Source: Colwellia sp. MB3u-41 (GTDB taxonomy: Bacteria > Pseudomonadota > Gammaproteobacteria > Enterobacterales > Alteromonadaceae). Taken from it: DNA of 64,000 bases. Below the pieces are notes generated by a model. It worked only from the letters and a program-made list of their open reading frames with translations. It did no database searches and was not told the DNA's origin. Every line of letters starts with the position of its first letter. Positions within the stretch are counted from its first letter, which is position 1. Below are positions 38,980-49,137 of this stretch, in pieces. The position numbers and the translations under genes are program-made. Location: NCBI RefSeq assembly GCF_014076845.1, contig NZ_JACGUT010000082.1:62001-126000 (forward strand). The letters are read 5' to 3'.

Positions 38980-40980
38980 CTAACGAAGTGATGACAAAAT
39001 AGTGTCAAATAGAGTGTTAGCAATACTGATGACTTTCGCTGAAGCTTGATATGCCTTTTGATATTTCAACATGTTCGCTGCTTCTTCATCGAGGTTTACA
39101 CCTGAAATAGACTGATGCCGACTAATTGCTTGGTTAGCCATGGCGACGTCCGTTTCCAATTGACTTTCTAATGATGCAGCTTCCGAGCCGACAACAGAAA
39201 CACTACTTGTCAGAAATTGAGAAAACGTCTGTGTATCATTTAAAACGCTGGAATTTTGTGTTCCTGCCATATCCAACATATTGTTACCATTGCCAACACC
39301 AAAAGCATCACCAATAACAAATTTTTCTCTGGCATCAGTCCCTAAACCCGAGAGTTTTCCTGTAATTTCAATTTCATAACCAGACAGTGCAACAGTAGCA
39401 GTACCACCAGTAAGGTATGAACCTGAAGCTAAAGGAGCAGCAGGTGGTGGGCTGGATGTATCAAATACTCTATATTGGAATATTCCTGGTGAAAGATTAT
39501 CTTCATAAACATCAACCGTTAATGATGGAAATGTAGCCATAACTTGTGTACGAGCTGCAATCGGATCAGTAACTTTTGAAATAGTTACAGAGCCTGAACT
39601 CACATTATTATCATTAGCCGTAACATCTATAGGGCTGCTTGCCGCAATTGATTGAGGATCTTTCAATTCAATATTCATTCTTTCGGCACTATTTTGTAGT
39701 GGGCGAACTAAAAAACGATCATTTGCTTGTGGTGTTCCCGAATTTTCTTCAAACTGAAAACCTAATCCCGGTAAAGTAAATGGCCCTGCACCTATTACAC
39801 CCAAAGTATTAGATGCCCCCGTCGTTAGGTTGTTTAAATTGTAATTAGCACCATCATAGATGACTTCATATTCATCTGTAGATAATTGAGAAACGTCAGT
39901 AATAGTTACTTGAGCAATCAATGGAGTCGGGTTACTAACATTATTAGCCGAGTGTGCTAAAACACGTTCTGTTGGCAGAGCTCCACTATTAATATCAGAA
40001 AAAATATCAGTACCCTGAAGCTGGTTTAAATCTAACCCTTCAGATTGTGACTGGTTTATTGTTTGGCTAATTCCCACAGCAAGAAGATCAATTTCAGATG
40101 AAGCTCTTTTTAGATGAGTGCCTCTAAAGTCAGCTAAAGCACCTAATTGTCCACCTAAATAACTCCCTTCTAATGATAAAGTACTTTTACCATTACTAAT
40201 TGCTAACTGATTTTCTGATGGATCAGGATCACCAGCTGTTACATACATTGATAAAGGCGTAATTCCTGCTACTAATGTTTTACCATTACCTATCATTACG
40301 GTCATAACACCAGATTTGTCTGTTACTGTATCCACTTTTACTAGTTCATTTAATTCGCTTAACAAGCGTTCTCTTTGGTCTAATAAATCATTATTTTGCC
40401 CGACATTATTCTCGCTGTAACTAGAAGATATTTTGCTATTAATTTTGCTAATGTCTACTGCAAGCATAGATATACGGTCAGCCATTTGAGAAAACTCATT
40501 ATTAATTAACTTCTGAGTTCCTGTTATTCGTCCTTGTAGATTTTTAATATCATTTGTTATTGTTTGCGCTTGATCTAATGCCATTTTTCGTAGAGAAGTA
40601 TCTTCTGGTTTATCTGAAATACTATGTAATGAACGGTAAAAATTGTCTAAAGAGGATTCAACCTGGCCACCATAAATACTCATGGTTTGATCAAGTTCAT
40701 TAAGCTGACTACTAAGTTTGCTACTATAACTTGCGTTGTTTGCTGTAACTGTTTGCTCTTTATAAGTAAATGAACTGAATACTCTTGAAATGTCAGAAAC
40801 ATACGTTCCAGTTCCTATATAATTCCGTCCACTTGTATCTCCTATTGAAGCAGCTTGCTCACCACGCTGAACAGTGTAACCATCAGTATTAACATTGGAG
40901 ATATTATGGCCCGTCGTCGCTAAGTGTTGCTGAGCAGCCAATAGACCACTTACACCTGTTTGATACAAACTGACAGCCAT
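38980..40980 (-). CDS. flgK: Hook-associated protein FlgK (HAP1)
   Basis: FlgK (666 residues) is the first hook-filament junction protein. The rod-type N-terminus SLYQTGVSGLLAAQQHLATTGHNISN and the C-terminus SGVNLDEEAANMLKYQKAYQA with ANTLFDTIL are diagnostic. An extended helical stretch (RITGTQKLINNEFSQMADRI) follows the N-terminal domain. AGGAG lies eight bases before the ATG. It heads a flgKL unit with a sigma-54 promoter about 112 bases upstream. Confidence 0.96.
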   Translation of the reverse strand: MAVSLYQTGVSGLLAAQQHLATTGHNISNVNTDGYTVQRGEQAASIGDTSGRNYIGTGTYVSDISRVFSSFTYKEQTVTANNASYSSKLSSQLNELDQTMSIYGGQVESSLDNFYRSLHSISDKPEDTSLRKMALDQAQTITNDIKNLQGRITGTQKLINNEFSQMADRISMLAVDISKINSKISSSYSENNVGQNNDLLDQRERLLSELNELVKVDTVTDKSGVMTVMIGNGKTLVAGITPLSMYVTAGDPDPSENQLAISNGKSTLSLEGSYLGGQLGALADFRGTHLKRASSEIDLLAVGISQTINQSQSEGLDLNQLQGTDIFSDINSGALPTERVLAHSANNVSNPTPLIAQVTITDVSQLSTDEYEVIYDGANYNLNNLTTGASNTLGVIGAGPFTLPGLGFQFEENSGTPQANDRFLVRPLQNSAERMNIELKDPQSIAASSPIDVTANDNNVSSGSVTISKVTDPIAARTQVMATFPSLTVDVYEDNLSPGIFQYRVFDTSSPPPAAPLASGSYLTGGTATVALSGYEIEITGKLSGLGTDAREKFVIGDAFGVGNGNNMLDMAGTQNSSVLNDTQTFSQFLTSSVSVVGSEAASLESQLETDVAMANQAISRHQSISGVNLDEEAANMLKYQKAYQASAKVISIANTLFDTILSSLR

Positions 40981-41091
40981 AACATAAACTCCTAAACAAT
41001 AAGTAAGACTAAACGTCCATGCATATCATTTAAATTATTAACTAAAAAGTGTCAAAACTAAGTGAATTAACACGACCAATAGCTACTTGTA

Positions 41092-41107
41092 TGCATAAAT
41101 AATGCCA
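41092..41107 (-). promoter_or_regulatory. Sigma-54 promoter of flgKL
   Basis: On the minus strand TGGCAT-TATTT-ATGCA has GG and GC exactly ten bases apart. It lies in the 237-base gap between flgJ and flgK and points into flgKL. I see no clear terminator for flgJ in this gap. Confidence 0.75.
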
Positions 41108-41218
41108 AGAAAAATAAAGTCAGGAATTATGAGAGAAAAAAATTGTAAATGGAGGTAATACCTATATCCATGAAACTTCTCACTGGAAGCTCAGATATCA
41201 ATACTAAGAATAAAAAAA

Positions 41219-42331
41219 CTATTGAAGCAGTTTCTTAACTGTATTTAATGTACTCAATATTTTTTTAGCATAACTAGGATCAGTGGCATAACCTGCTTGT
41301 TGCAAGCCGTTTAAAAAGGTTTTTTCATCGCTAGCTTTATCTAATGCGTCTTTATAGCGGTCGCTATTTGAAAGGAAGTGAATATAGTCATTAACACTGT
41401 CACCAATGCTTTCATAGACTCTAAACGGTTCACGTTTTTTAACCATTGCACCTTGTTCGAATTCAAGTGTTTCTTTATTGGTTTTGTCGCCATCCCAACG
41501 TTTATCTGCTTTGATGTTAAATAGGTTATTAGAACTTTGACCATTTTCAGTTTTGATGATTTTTTGTCCCCAGCCAGTTTCTAATGCCGCCTGAGCAATA
41601 ACCACTTCAAAAGGTACATTAAGCTTTTCTTCAACACGTTTAGCGTCTTTGACCAATGCAGTTACAAAATCTTTCGGTTGCTTATACTGAGGTTCTTGTA
41701 GTGCAAGTGTTTCATAAACTGATGGTTTATCATTTAACACACTCGTACCATTTAATGATGACGGGGCGCGTTGTGGCATACTAAATAATGTGTTTTGGTT
41801 GTTAGCTTGATGATCGCCAGAGTCATTAGTTTGACGATCTTTTGCAGAAATAAGGATCCCTTCTGCGACAATAGATTTTCCTTGATTAACATCTTCAGTT
41901 AATAAGCCATTATTTTTACTAAAGCGAGTATCGCTGCGTAAAAAAGACTGTGGGGTAAAACTTTCAGTATCACCCCCTAATTGGCGAACAATTAAATCAG
42001 ATAAACCTAATGAGCCATTATTTGATAACTCTAGTGACATTTGTTGGTCGTGCATATCACGGTAGAATTTTGTACTTTCAGAATTAAATGGACTATCCGA
42101 CTCTAAAACCTCTTGCGCTTTACGCATGCTTTTCATCAGCATTTGCATAAAAATCGCTTCAAACTGCTTAGCAGCTGTCTGCAATGCTGCATCTTTGGAG
42201 CCTTTATCAGTTTCTTTAGACTGCTGGCGAATAGAATTCAAGCCATTGATGTCTAAGAAATTCTGCGAGTTAGCTGTCACCGATGCTTGCGGTGAAAATG
42301 AAGATAATGAAGATTGAGTCGGTGAAGTCAT
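41219..42331 (-). CDS. flgJ: FlgJ: rod-cap protein with peptidoglycan hydrolase domain
   Basis: FlgJ (370 residues) caps the growing rod and opens the peptidoglycan layer. The N-terminal rod-cap domain (about residues 40-115) has AAKQFEAIFMQMLMKSMRKA. The C-terminal glucosaminidase domain (about 215-370) has VVIAQAALETGWGQKI, with the probable catalytic Glu251, and SNNLFNIKADKRWDG. The two are joined by an unusually long Ser/Asn/Gln-rich linker of about 90 residues. It is the last gene of flgFGHIJ. Confidence 0.95.
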   Translation of the reverse strand: MTSPTQSSLSSFSPQASVTANSQNFLDINGLNSIRQQSKETDKGSKDAALQTAAKQFEAIFMQMLMKSMRKAQEVLESDSPFNSESTKFYRDMHDQQMSLELSNNGSLGLSDLIVRQLGGDTESFTPQSFLRSDTRFSKNNGLLTEDVNQGKSIVAEGILISAKDRQTNDSGDHQANNQNTLFSMPQRAPSSLNGTSVLNDKPSVYETLALQEPQYKQPKDFVTALVKDAKRVEEKLNVPFEVVIAQAALETGWGQKIIKTENGQSSNNLFNIKADKRWDGDKTNKETLEFEQGAMVKKREPFRVYESIGDSVNDYIHFLSNSDRYKDALDKASDEKTFLNGLQQAGYATDPSYAKKILSTLNTVKKLLQ

Positions 42332-42346
42332 AAGCGATAATGATCA

Positions 42347-43471
42347 TTAAATAATGATCAATTCTCCTCGAAGTGCACCCGATTGTGATAAGGCTTCTAA
42401 TATTGCCATAACATCACCAGGGCCAGCGCCAATTTCGTTAATAGCACGAACCAGGGTATCTAAGCTTACACCGGGGTTAAAAACAAACATTCTGTTATCG
42501 TCTTTGTTAACGTTGACTATCGATTGATTTGTTGCAACGGCATTACCATCAGCAAAGGCATTAGGCTGGGAGACATCTTGAGTTTCATTAATCGTAACGG
42601 TGATCCCACCATGAGTGATGGCTGCTGGTAACAAACGCACATCAGAACCGATAACGATAGTGCCGGTTCTTGAGTTGACAATAACTTTTGCGGCTGGACG
42701 TGAAGGCTCAAACTCTAGGTTTTCTAATGCTGCCAAAAAACTCACTCTTTGGCTTGCATCTCTTGGTGCGTTCACTTGAATTGAGGTTGCATCTATAGCA
42801 CGTGCAATAAAAGTTGCCGGATCATTAATATTAGCGAATTCACTATTAATGACTCGTTCTAGACTTCTCGCACTACTAAAGTCAGAATCTCGAAGATTAA
42901 AAGTAATATAATCACCGTTAGTAAAAGGTGAAATAACTTCTCGTTCGACCGTAGCACCATTTGGAATACGACCAACTGTTGGCGTATTTACAATAACTTT
43001 TGAACCATCTAAACCTTCTGCACCCAAGCCACTAACGACTAAACTACCTTGACCTACCGCATAAGCATTTCCATCAATACCCATCAAAATAGTTTGTATT
43101 AATGTACCGCCACGCAAACTTTGAGCACTGCCCATAGAGGAAACAGTAATATCTATTCTTTGCCCAGGTTTAGTGAACGCAGGTAATTCGGCATGAACAG
43201 CCACCGCAGCAACGTTTTTAATCTTTGGTTTTAAATTTGCTGGCATAGTAATACCAAAATTACTTAACATCGTTTTAAAACTTTGCTCTGTAAAAGGACT
43301 TTGTTCACCTGTCCCAGGTAAACCAACCACTAAACCGTACCCTATTAGCTGATTACTGCGCACACCTGCAACATCGGCTAAATCTTTGATTCGTTGCGCA
43401 TAGCTCATCGAGCTAAGTAAAAGTGATACAACTAATAAAGTCACTTTTATGTTTGTCGGAAGATTTTTCAT
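42347..43471 (-). CDS. flgI: Flagellar P-ring protein FlgI
   Basis: FlgI builds the periplasmic P ring around the rod. From ATG 43471 the precursor has 374 residues; the frame to 43522 adds 17 residues without a signal-like start and is rejected. A Sec signal peptide (residues 1-24, [14 protein letters not shown]) precedes [20 protein letters not shown], the conserved mature N-terminus, followed by [12 protein letters not shown]. The C-terminus [19 protein letters not shown] is diagnostic. flgH lies 35 bases upstream. Confidence 0.96.
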   Translation of the reverse strand: MKNLPTNIKVTLLVVSLLLSSMSYAQRIKDLADVAGVRSNQLIGYGLVVGLPGTGEQSPFTEQSFKTMLSNFGITMPANLKPKIKNVAAVAVHAELPAFTKPGQRIDITVSSMGSAQSLRGGTLIQTILMGIDGNAYAVGQGSLVVSGLGAEGLDGSKVIVNTPTVGRIPNGATVEREVISPFTNGDYITFNLRDSDFSSARSLERVINSEFANINDPATFIARAIDATSIQVNAPRDASQRVSFLAALENLEFEPSRPAAKVIVNSRTGTIVIGSDVRLLPAAITHGGITVTINETQDVSQPNAFADGNAVATNQSIVNVNKDDNRMFVFNPGVSLDTLVRAINEIGAGPGDVMAILEALSQSGALRGELIII

Positions 43472-43506
43472 AATAATACCTATTGAAAGTCTACGTTGAG
43501 TTAACG

Positions 43507-44190
43507 CTACAGTGGCCACCAAGAGCTAGTAAAGAAACTCGATAACCAACCTTGTTCTTGTACATCAGCAAAAGTGCCTGTGCCTGCATATTCGATGCGA
43601 GCATTAGCAATTTTACTAGAGATGATGGTATTACCTGCGCTAATATCTTGTGCGCGAATAACACCGGTTAAACGAATAAATTCATCACCGTTATTTAAGC
43701 TCATCCATTTTTCACCACGGATCATCAAATTACCGTTCGGTAAAACTCGCAAAACATGAACAGAAATATCACCACTTAAGCTATTGCCTTGATTAGATTT
43801 TGAATCACCTTTAAAATTAGAATCTTGATTATAGCCAAATTGTATCGCATCATTTTTAAAGTTTACTGCACCACCACCTAAACCAATAATAGGGTCTAAG
43901 CTGGCACCGTTTTCTTTTTTCAACTCTGTTTTAGCGCTCTTTTGCGCTTGGGTACTTTCATTCAAAATAACTGAAATAATGTCTCCAACACGGTGCGCTT
44001 TTGAGTCAGAATAGATATTATTGACATAATTAACCTTAAAGAGTGAACCCGTTGGAATAATTGACGCTTCTTCCATTTCTGGCATAATTGGCGCAAAATC
44101 GGGATCATCAGGTAATGTTTTTGCCTGTTCAATACTGGCACAGCCCGTCATTGATAAAGACAGAATAAGTAATGCTAAGAGTGTTTTCAT
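43507..44190 (-). CDS. flgH: Flagellar L-ring lipoprotein FlgH
   Basis: FlgH forms the outer-membrane L ring. The 227-residue precursor has a short lipoprotein signal with lipobox SMTGC (Cys17). Conserved segments include [35 protein letters not shown] and [11 protein letters not shown]-like [14 protein letters not shown]. It ends [11 protein letters not shown], close to typical FlgH ends. It sits between flgG and flgI in the usual order. Confidence 0.96.
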   Translation of the reverse strand: MKTLLALLILSLSMTGCASIEQAKTLPDDPDFAPIMPEMEEASIIPTGSLFKVNYVNNIYSDSKAHRVGDIISVILNESTQAQKSAKTELKKENGASLDPIIGLGGGAVNFKNDAIQFGYNQDSNFKGDSKSNQGNSLSGDISVHVLRVLPNGNLMIRGEKWMSLNNGDEFIRLTGVIRAQDISAGNTIISSKIANARIEYAGTGTFADVQEQGWLSSFFTSSWWPL

Positions 44191-44207
44191 AAGAAGTTCC
44201 TTAAGCG

Positions 44208-44996
44208 CTATAACTGCTGATTAATATAACTAAGCATTTGATCCACAGCTGAAATAACTTTTGAGTTCATTTCATATACACGCTGGCTTTCAATCAAATT
44301 AACGAGTTCTTCTGTTGTATTGACGTTCGATGTTTCAAGTGCACCTTGAACTATCATGCCAAAACCTTCTAAGCCAGGTACCCCTTCTTGTGGTGCACCA
44401 CTCACCGCGGTTTGAATATATAAATTTTGTCCTATCGGCTGTAAGCCCGTAGGATTGACAAAATTAACTGTGTTGATTTGACCCACGACAGCAGGATCCG
44501 GCTGCCCTTGCAAGGTCACAGAAACTTCACCATCTTGTGAGACAATAATACTTAAAGCATCTGGTGGAATCGTTATTTGCGGCTGTATTAAATAGCCAGC
44601 ACCTGGCGTTACCATATTGCCTTCTTCATCCATGGTAAACTGACCATTTCGTGAATAAGATGATGTACCATCAGGTAGCTGTACTTCAAAAAAACCTTCA
44701 CCTTGGATCATTAAATCTAAAGCGTTATCTGTGGTTTGCATATCACCTTGGGTATGAATCTTTTGTGTAGCGACCACTTTTGTACCTGCGCCAAGCATCA
44801 AGCCTGATGGCATTTCGGTATCTTGAGCTGAACGTCCACCTGGCTGATTAATCGTTTGATAGAGTAAATCTTCAAATACCGCACGACTTTTTTTAAAGCC
44901 AATGGTACTGGCGTTCGCTAAATTATTAGAAATTACCGCAATGTCTTTAGTTTGCGCATCTAATCCTGTTTTACTTATCCATAGTGCTGGGTTCAT
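44208..44996 (-). CDS. flgG: Distal rod protein FlgG
   Basis: FlgG (262 residues) forms the distal rod. It begins MNPALWISKTGLDAQTKDIA with the rod/hook motif VISNNLANASTIGFKKSRA, and carries the FlgG-specific segment LMLGAGTKVVATQKIHTQGD. The C-terminus LETSNVNTTEELVNLIESQR followed by VISAVDQMLSYINQQL is diagnostic. Length is the family norm (260-262). Confidence 0.97.
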   Translation of the reverse strand: MNPALWISKTGLDAQTKDIAVISNNLANASTIGFKKSRAVFEDLLYQTINQPGGRSAQDTEMPSGLMLGAGTKVVATQKIHTQGDMQTTDNALDLMIQGEGFFEVQLPDGTSSYSRNGQFTMDEEGNMVTPGAGYLIQPQITIPPDALSIIVSQDGEVSVTLQGQPDPAVVGQINTVNFVNPTGLQPIGQNLYIQTAVSGAPQEGVPGLEGFGMIVQGALETSNVNTTEELVNLIESQRVYEMNSKVISAVDQMLSYINQQL

Positions 44997-45024
44997 AAAT
45001 CACCTAAAAAATTATTTATTGAAA

Positions 45025-45768
45025 TTAAAAAGCGCGTAATAAAGATGCAGAACTGGCATCAATCTCTTCGGCCGTTTTCATTAACTTTAATTGCATTTCA
45101 AACTGACGCTGCAATGAAATCATCGCGGTCATTTCCCCAATAGGGTTTACATTACTTGATTCAACCATGCCACTTTCTACCTTGACATTGATGTTTGCCT
45201 CTTCATCTTGCCCGTCTTTACGGCGAAACAACCCATCATTACCTTTGGCTAACTCTTGTACTCTTGGATTCACCATTTTGATTCGACCAACTTCTTCTTG
45301 TACAGAACTTGGCGCTCCTTCAGGCTGAACCATAATAGTGCCATCTTTGCTGATATTAATGTTGTTAACTGGGAGTGGTAAGAATATCGGTCCAGTATTC
45401 CCCATAACGAGCTCACCTTCAGCGGTTTCTAAAGCCCCCTGTTCGTTAAGGCGAAACTGGCCATTTCGCGTATAACCTTCGCTGCCATCTTCAGCCTGAA
45501 CAGCAAACCAACCAGGTCCTTGAATGGCGAGATCTAAATCACGAGAAGTTTGCATTAAAGCGCCACTGTCAAAGTTTTGGCTTGGTTTCTCTGTCATGGC
45601 AAACACGCGAGAAGATAACCCTTCCCCAAAAGCTTGCATGGAACGCGCTTGTGCTAAGTCAGCCTTAAAGCCAGTCGTCTTAGCATTGGCAAGGTTGTTA
45701 GCATTTATTGCAAGCGATTGCATATTTTGTTTTGCACCGCTCATTGCGATATAAAGCATTTTATCCAT
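45025..45768 (-). CDS. flgF: Proximal rod protein FlgF
   Basis: From ATG 45768 the protein has 247 residues and begins MDKMLYIAMSGAKQNMQSLA, the FlgF start; the frame to 45834 adds 22 unrelated residues that overlap the sigma-54 promoter and is rejected. It has INANNLANAKTTGFKADLAQ and the C-terminal SGMVESSNVNPIGEMTAMI motif of rod proteins. It heads the flgFGHIJ unit. Confidence 0.95.
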   Translation of the reverse strand: MDKMLYIAMSGAKQNMQSLAINANNLANAKTTGFKADLAQARSMQAFGEGLSSRVFAMTEKPSQNFDSGALMQTSRDLDLAIQGPGWFAVQAEDGSEGYTRNGQFRLNEQGALETAEGELVMGNTGPIFLPLPVNNINISKDGTIMVQPEGAPSSVQEEVGRIKMVNPRVQELAKGNDGLFRRKDGQDEEANINVKVESGMVESSNVNPIGEMTAMISLQRQFEMQLKLMKTAEEIDASSASLLRAF

Positions 45769-45803
45769 AACAGTTCTCTGAAATTGTATCTTATCGTTAG
45801 AAA

Positions 45804-45819
45804 TGCAATAACAGTGCCA
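45804..45819 (-). promoter_or_regulatory. Sigma-54 promoter of flgFGHIJ
   Basis: On the minus strand TGGCAC-TGTTA-TTGCA is an exact consensus match, 36 bases before the flgF ATG. With the terminator after flgE it shows that flgB-J is split into two transcription units. Apart from these two elements I see nothing in the 302-base gap 45769-46070. Confidence 0.87.
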
Positions 45820-45992
45820 GAAGAAATATAACAAAGAGGAAATAAAAGATAAGCGCTATTGTCGTTATTTGCCATAGACATGCGGCAATATACTAATGCA
45901 ACACCTAATAGCTGCCATAGGCCTTTAATATACATAGATGTACTAGTGTATTGAAAGATAGGAAGTCTGAGAAGTCCCACTCATGAAGATAA

Positions 45993-46027
45993 AAAGAGAC
46001 AAAACACTGGCTATGTTTTATCTCTTT
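45993..46027 (-). terminator. Terminator after flgE
   Basis: AAAGAGACAAAACA (45993-46006) pairs with TGTTTTATCTCTTT (46014-46027) with one G-U, around a seven-base loop, and is followed on the minus strand by TTATC. It lies 44 bases after the flgE stop. Confidence 0.75.
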
Positions 46028-46070
46028 ATTTTTATGTTTATGTGAGGATTAAATTACGTTAAATATTTAT

Positions 46071-47447
46071 TTATCGTATTTGTAAAATGGTTTGATTGAG
46101 TTGGTTATCAACTTCAAGTGCACGAGAGTTCGCTTGAAAATTTCGCTGGGCGGAAATCAAGTCAATTAATTCTGTGGTTAAGTTAACATTCGATTGCTCT
46201 AATGCCGAAGAATTAATCGTACCAAAAGTACCTGAACCTGCTTCACCTGCGAGTGCTTCACCCGAACTGATACTCTCCTTCCAAGAAGAGTTACCAATTT
46301 GTGTTAACCCCTGCTCATTAGCAAAATTGACTAACGAAATACGTGATAATGGCGCAGAAGTACCGTTGCTATAGGTTGCTCGAATTAATCCGTCGGTGCC
46401 AATATCTATGCCCGTTAATCGCCCTACCGCTAAACCATCTTGCTCTAGTGCAGTAACTTCGAAGTTTGAAGCAAACTGTGTTGGTTCATTTGGGTTTGGC
46501 CCTAAAACATCTAGGTTAAAATCAACCTCAATAGTTTGAGAAGCCTCGGCACCATTTGATAAAATAATACCACCGAGTGGTTCGGTTACAATACCGCCTT
46601 CGGCTGGCGTTGGTATTTGATTAACAAAGTCTCCTGAACTAGAAAACTCTAAACGGGCACCGACAACACCACCAGGAAATAACCCACCAGAGACAGTACC
46701 ACCTACTGGGTTTGTTGAGCCACCGACAGGGTCAACAATGTTAACGGGTACCCCATCAACACCAGCAAACATCATCCACTCGTTTGGATTGGTTGATGGA
46801 TTATCTTTAACAAAATAATAAGTCATAATATGACTATCACCTAGTGAATCAAAAGTAGTCACTGAAGTAGAATGATTAAAAGTGCCTGAATCTTTTGGAT
46901 CAAAATTACCAGGGGCCCCTGTAATATAGGAATCTCCTGCAGGTAGGTTCATACGAATATCTACTTTGCTACTCGGTGTTGGAGCACCGGAAGAGGTTGG
47001 AATTAAAATAGGTTCAGCAGTACTTAAACTCACCGATGAAGAAGAACCATCTGCATTAACAGGAAAACCCAATAAGTACCCACCCCCGGAGTTAACAACA
47101 AAATTACTGTCGTTAAGTTTAAATTGCCCCGCACGTGTGTAAGAAGTTTCTAAACTGTCAATCTCAGGCACTGTTGCATAAAAACCATTACCAGTAATTG
47201 CTAAATCTAAAGCATTGTTAGTAAATTGAATGCTCCCTTGGGAAAATTGCTGAGCAACATCTGCCGTCAAAACACCGTCACCAACCTTAGTTTTACCCGA
47301 AGCAAGCAGAGACGATGCATACACATCAACAAATTCAGCACGTGACTCTTTAAAACCCGTGGTATTTACATTGGCGATGTTATTTGATGTAACATCCAAA
47401 TCTTTTTGAGCAGCGTTTAATCCGCTCAACGCTATATTAAATGACAT
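46071..47447 (-). CDS. flgE: Flagellar hook protein FlgE
   Basis: FlgE (458 residues) is the hook subunit. The start SFNIALSGLNAAQKDLDVTS with NNIANVNTTGFKESRAEFVD and the C-terminus SALEQSNVNLTTELIDLISAQRN (read as two adjacent motifs) are diagnostic. The central D1/D2 region includes FDSLGDSHIMTYYFVKD, the FlgE D2 signature. GAGGT lies seven bases before the ATG. It is the last gene of flgBCDE. Confidence 0.96.
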   Translation of the reverse strand: MSFNIALSGLNAAQKDLDVTSNNIANVNTTGFKESRAEFVDVYASSLLASGKTKVGDGVLTADVAQQFSQGSIQFTNNALDLAITGNGFYATVPEIDSLETSYTRAGQFKLNDSNFVVNSGGGYLLGFPVNADGSSSSVSLSTAEPILIPTSSGAPTPSSKVDIRMNLPAGDSYITGAPGNFDPKDSGTFNHSTSVTTFDSLGDSHIMTYYFVKDNPSTNPNEWMMFAGVDGVPVNIVDPVGGSTNPVGGTVSGGLFPGGVVGARLEFSSSGDFVNQIPTPAEGGIVTEPLGGIILSNGAEASQTIEVDFNLDVLGPNPNEPTQFASNFEVTALEQDGLAVGRLTGIDIGTDGLIRATYSNGTSAPLSRISLVNFANEQGLTQIGNSSWKESISSGEALAGEAGSGTFGTINSSALEQSNVNLTTELIDLISAQRNFQANSRALEVDNQLNQTILQIR

Positions 47448-47538
47448 AATTGCACCTCATATAAAAACTGTTTATCTTAATTATTTCGAGTATTCACTCT
47501 TTCTTGAAATAACAGTGGCGTAAATTGAATTGCTCAAT

Positions 47539-48225
47539 TTATCCTTCTGATACTTCCACCACATCTGCTAGTGCCATGGAACTGCCACCATTAAGATTTA
47601 ATAAAATATTTCCACCTGCTCCTGCCAACGTCACACTATCGACTTTACGGTAAGTCATCGCTTGCAACTCTGATGCTTGCCCATCAACTAAACCTGCGAT
47701 TCTAAAACGATAGGCACCTTCTTTAGCCGGCTCTCCGTTGGCCATTTTACCGTCCCAACTAAAGGTAAAGTCTCCTGCGGCAACACTGCCAACAGGAACG
47801 GTTTGAATAAGTTCACCTGCTTTATTTTCAACATAAATATTAACATTGCTAGCCGGCTTATCAGTGACCATTTTTCCTTTAACACTGTCACCTTCAGCCA
47901 TACCAAAAACATTATCATCAACTAATACGCTACGCCCTACTAATGAAGAAGCTTGCAATGCTTGACTAGATGACATTGATGCGGCAAATGACGTAAATTG
48001 GTCATTTAATGTTGCCACGCCGTCAGTGGTTGAAAATGCAGTCATTTGAGAAATCATCTCATTATTTTCAACAGGCTTAGTCGGGTCTTGATGCGAGAGC
48101 TCTTTTGTTAACAATGCGAAAAAATCTTCTTGCGTTAACATGCCCTTGTTGTTGTCAGACTTTGTTATTTCTTCCTTTTGCCAGCGCATGCCATCTAAAG
48201 GTTTACTTCCACTAACTGTTTCCAT
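47539..48225 (-). CDS. flgD: Hook-cap (scaffolding) protein FlgD
   Basis: FlgD (228 residues) caps the growing hook. The N-terminal motif LTQEDFFALLTKELSHQDPT, followed by KPVENNEMISQMTAFSTTDG, is characteristic. The C-terminal half has the Ig-like/tudor fold segment FTFSWDGKMANGEPAKEGAY. It lies between flgC and flgE with short gaps. Confidence 0.95.
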   Translation of the reverse strand: METVSGSKPLDGMRWQKEEITKSDNNKGMLTQEDFFALLTKELSHQDPTKPVENNEMISQMTAFSTTDGVATLNDQFTSFAASMSSSQALQASSLVGRSVLVDDNVFGMAEGDSVKGKMVTDKPASNVNIYVENKAGELIQTVPVGSVAAGDFTFSWDGKMANGEPAKEGAYRFRIAGLVDGQASELQAMTYRKVDSVTLAGAGGNILLNLNGGSSMALADVVEVSEG

Positions 48226-48246
48226 TTTTCATTCCACCTTTAATTG

Positions 48247-48666
48247 TTACTTGCCAAGCTGCAAGGTTTTATTCAGCATGTTTTTTGCTGATTCAGCCAA
48301 CTGAACATTTGTTTGATACGAACGCGATGCCGAAATCATATTGGTCATTTCTTCAATCACATTCACGTTTGGTTTATAGATATAACCGTCTTTATCTGCC
48401 ATTGGGTGCCCTGGATTATGTTCAACGGTTAAAGGTTTATTGCTTTCCACGATACCTAAAACTTTAACACCCACTCCTGAGCTATCTTGTCCAGCGGCAG
48501 CTTTTTGCATCTCTGCGGCAAAAACAGGGTGCCGTGCTCGATAAGTTTGATCAACACTGCTGCTAACACTATCAGCATTAGCAATATTACTTGCTGTGGT
48601 ATTTAAGCGCACAGATTGAGCGCTCATACCCGTGCCAGATATAGTAAATACGTTAAATAAGCTCAT
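48247..48666 (-). CDS. flgC: Proximal rod protein FlgC
   Basis: FlgC (139 residues) forms part of the proximal rod. It begins MSLFNVFTISGTGMSAQSVR with LNTTASNIANADSVSSS and has the FlgC segment PGHPMADKDGYIYKPNVNVI followed by EEMTNMISASRSYQTNV. Length and order after flgB (two-base gap) match the family. Confidence 0.96.
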   Translation of the reverse strand: MSLFNVFTISGTGMSAQSVRLNTTASNIANADSVSSSVDQTYRARHPVFAAEMQKAAAGQDSSGVGVKVLGIVESNKPLTVEHNPGHPMADKDGYIYKPNVNVIEEMTNMISASRSYQTNVQLAESAKNMLNKTLQLGK

Positions 48667-48668
48667 AA

Positions 48669-49070
48669 TTATTGCCCCGATCCGGTAATAGCTTTTTTCA
48701 AGCCTTTTATCTTACTACTAAGAAATTGAATGCTGGCTTGATACTGCATTGAGTTTTCTAGATACAAGTTTCGTTCCACTTGTGCATCTACAGTATTACC
48801 GTCACCTGTATCTGGTTGATTAGGTGTTCTAAACTGCACGCCATTGTTTAGTTCAGTGCGAACATCAAGATGTTTTTCATGGGTTCGAGACATACCTGAT
48901 TGTTGTTTACTGGAGGCTTGAGCTAGGGCCGTATTAAAGTCCATACCTCTGGCTTTATAGCCAGGTGTATCTGCATTTGCGATATTACTCGCAATAACTT
49001 CTGCACGCTGAGCACGAACGGCAAGTGCTTGTGGGTGAATGCCAAGTGCTTTTTCAAAACTGATAGCCAT
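48669..49070 (-). CDS. flgB: Proximal rod protein FlgB
   Basis: FlgB (133 residues) is the rod subunit nearest the MS ring. It begins MAISFEKALGIHPQALAVRA, with EVIASNIANADTPGYKARG, and ends with LENSMQYQASIQFLSSKIKG. A strong GGAGG ribosome-binding site lies eight bases before the ATG. It heads flgBCDE. Confidence 0.96.
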   Translation of the reverse strand: MAISFEKALGIHPQALAVRAQRAEVIASNIANADTPGYKARGMDFNTALAQASSKQQSGMSRTHEKHLDVRTELNNGVQFRTPNQPDTGDGNTVDAQVERNLYLENSMQYQASIQFLSSKIKGLKKAITGSGQ

Positions 49071-49101
49071 AGTGTTACCTCCAAATCAATGAAGATAACC
49101 A

Positions 49102-49117
49102 TACAATATTTATGCCA
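49102..49117 (-). promoter_or_regulatory. Probable sigma-54 promoter of flgBCDE
   Basis: On the minus strand TGGCAT-AAATA-TTGTA has a good -24 box, but the -12 GC is GT, one base off the near-invariant GC. It lies 32 bases before the flgB ATG, in the same position as the clear promoter of flgF. Function is likely given the context, but strength may be reduced. Confidence 0.55.
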
Positions 49118-49137
49118 TGTAGAATCTTTGAGGAAGG

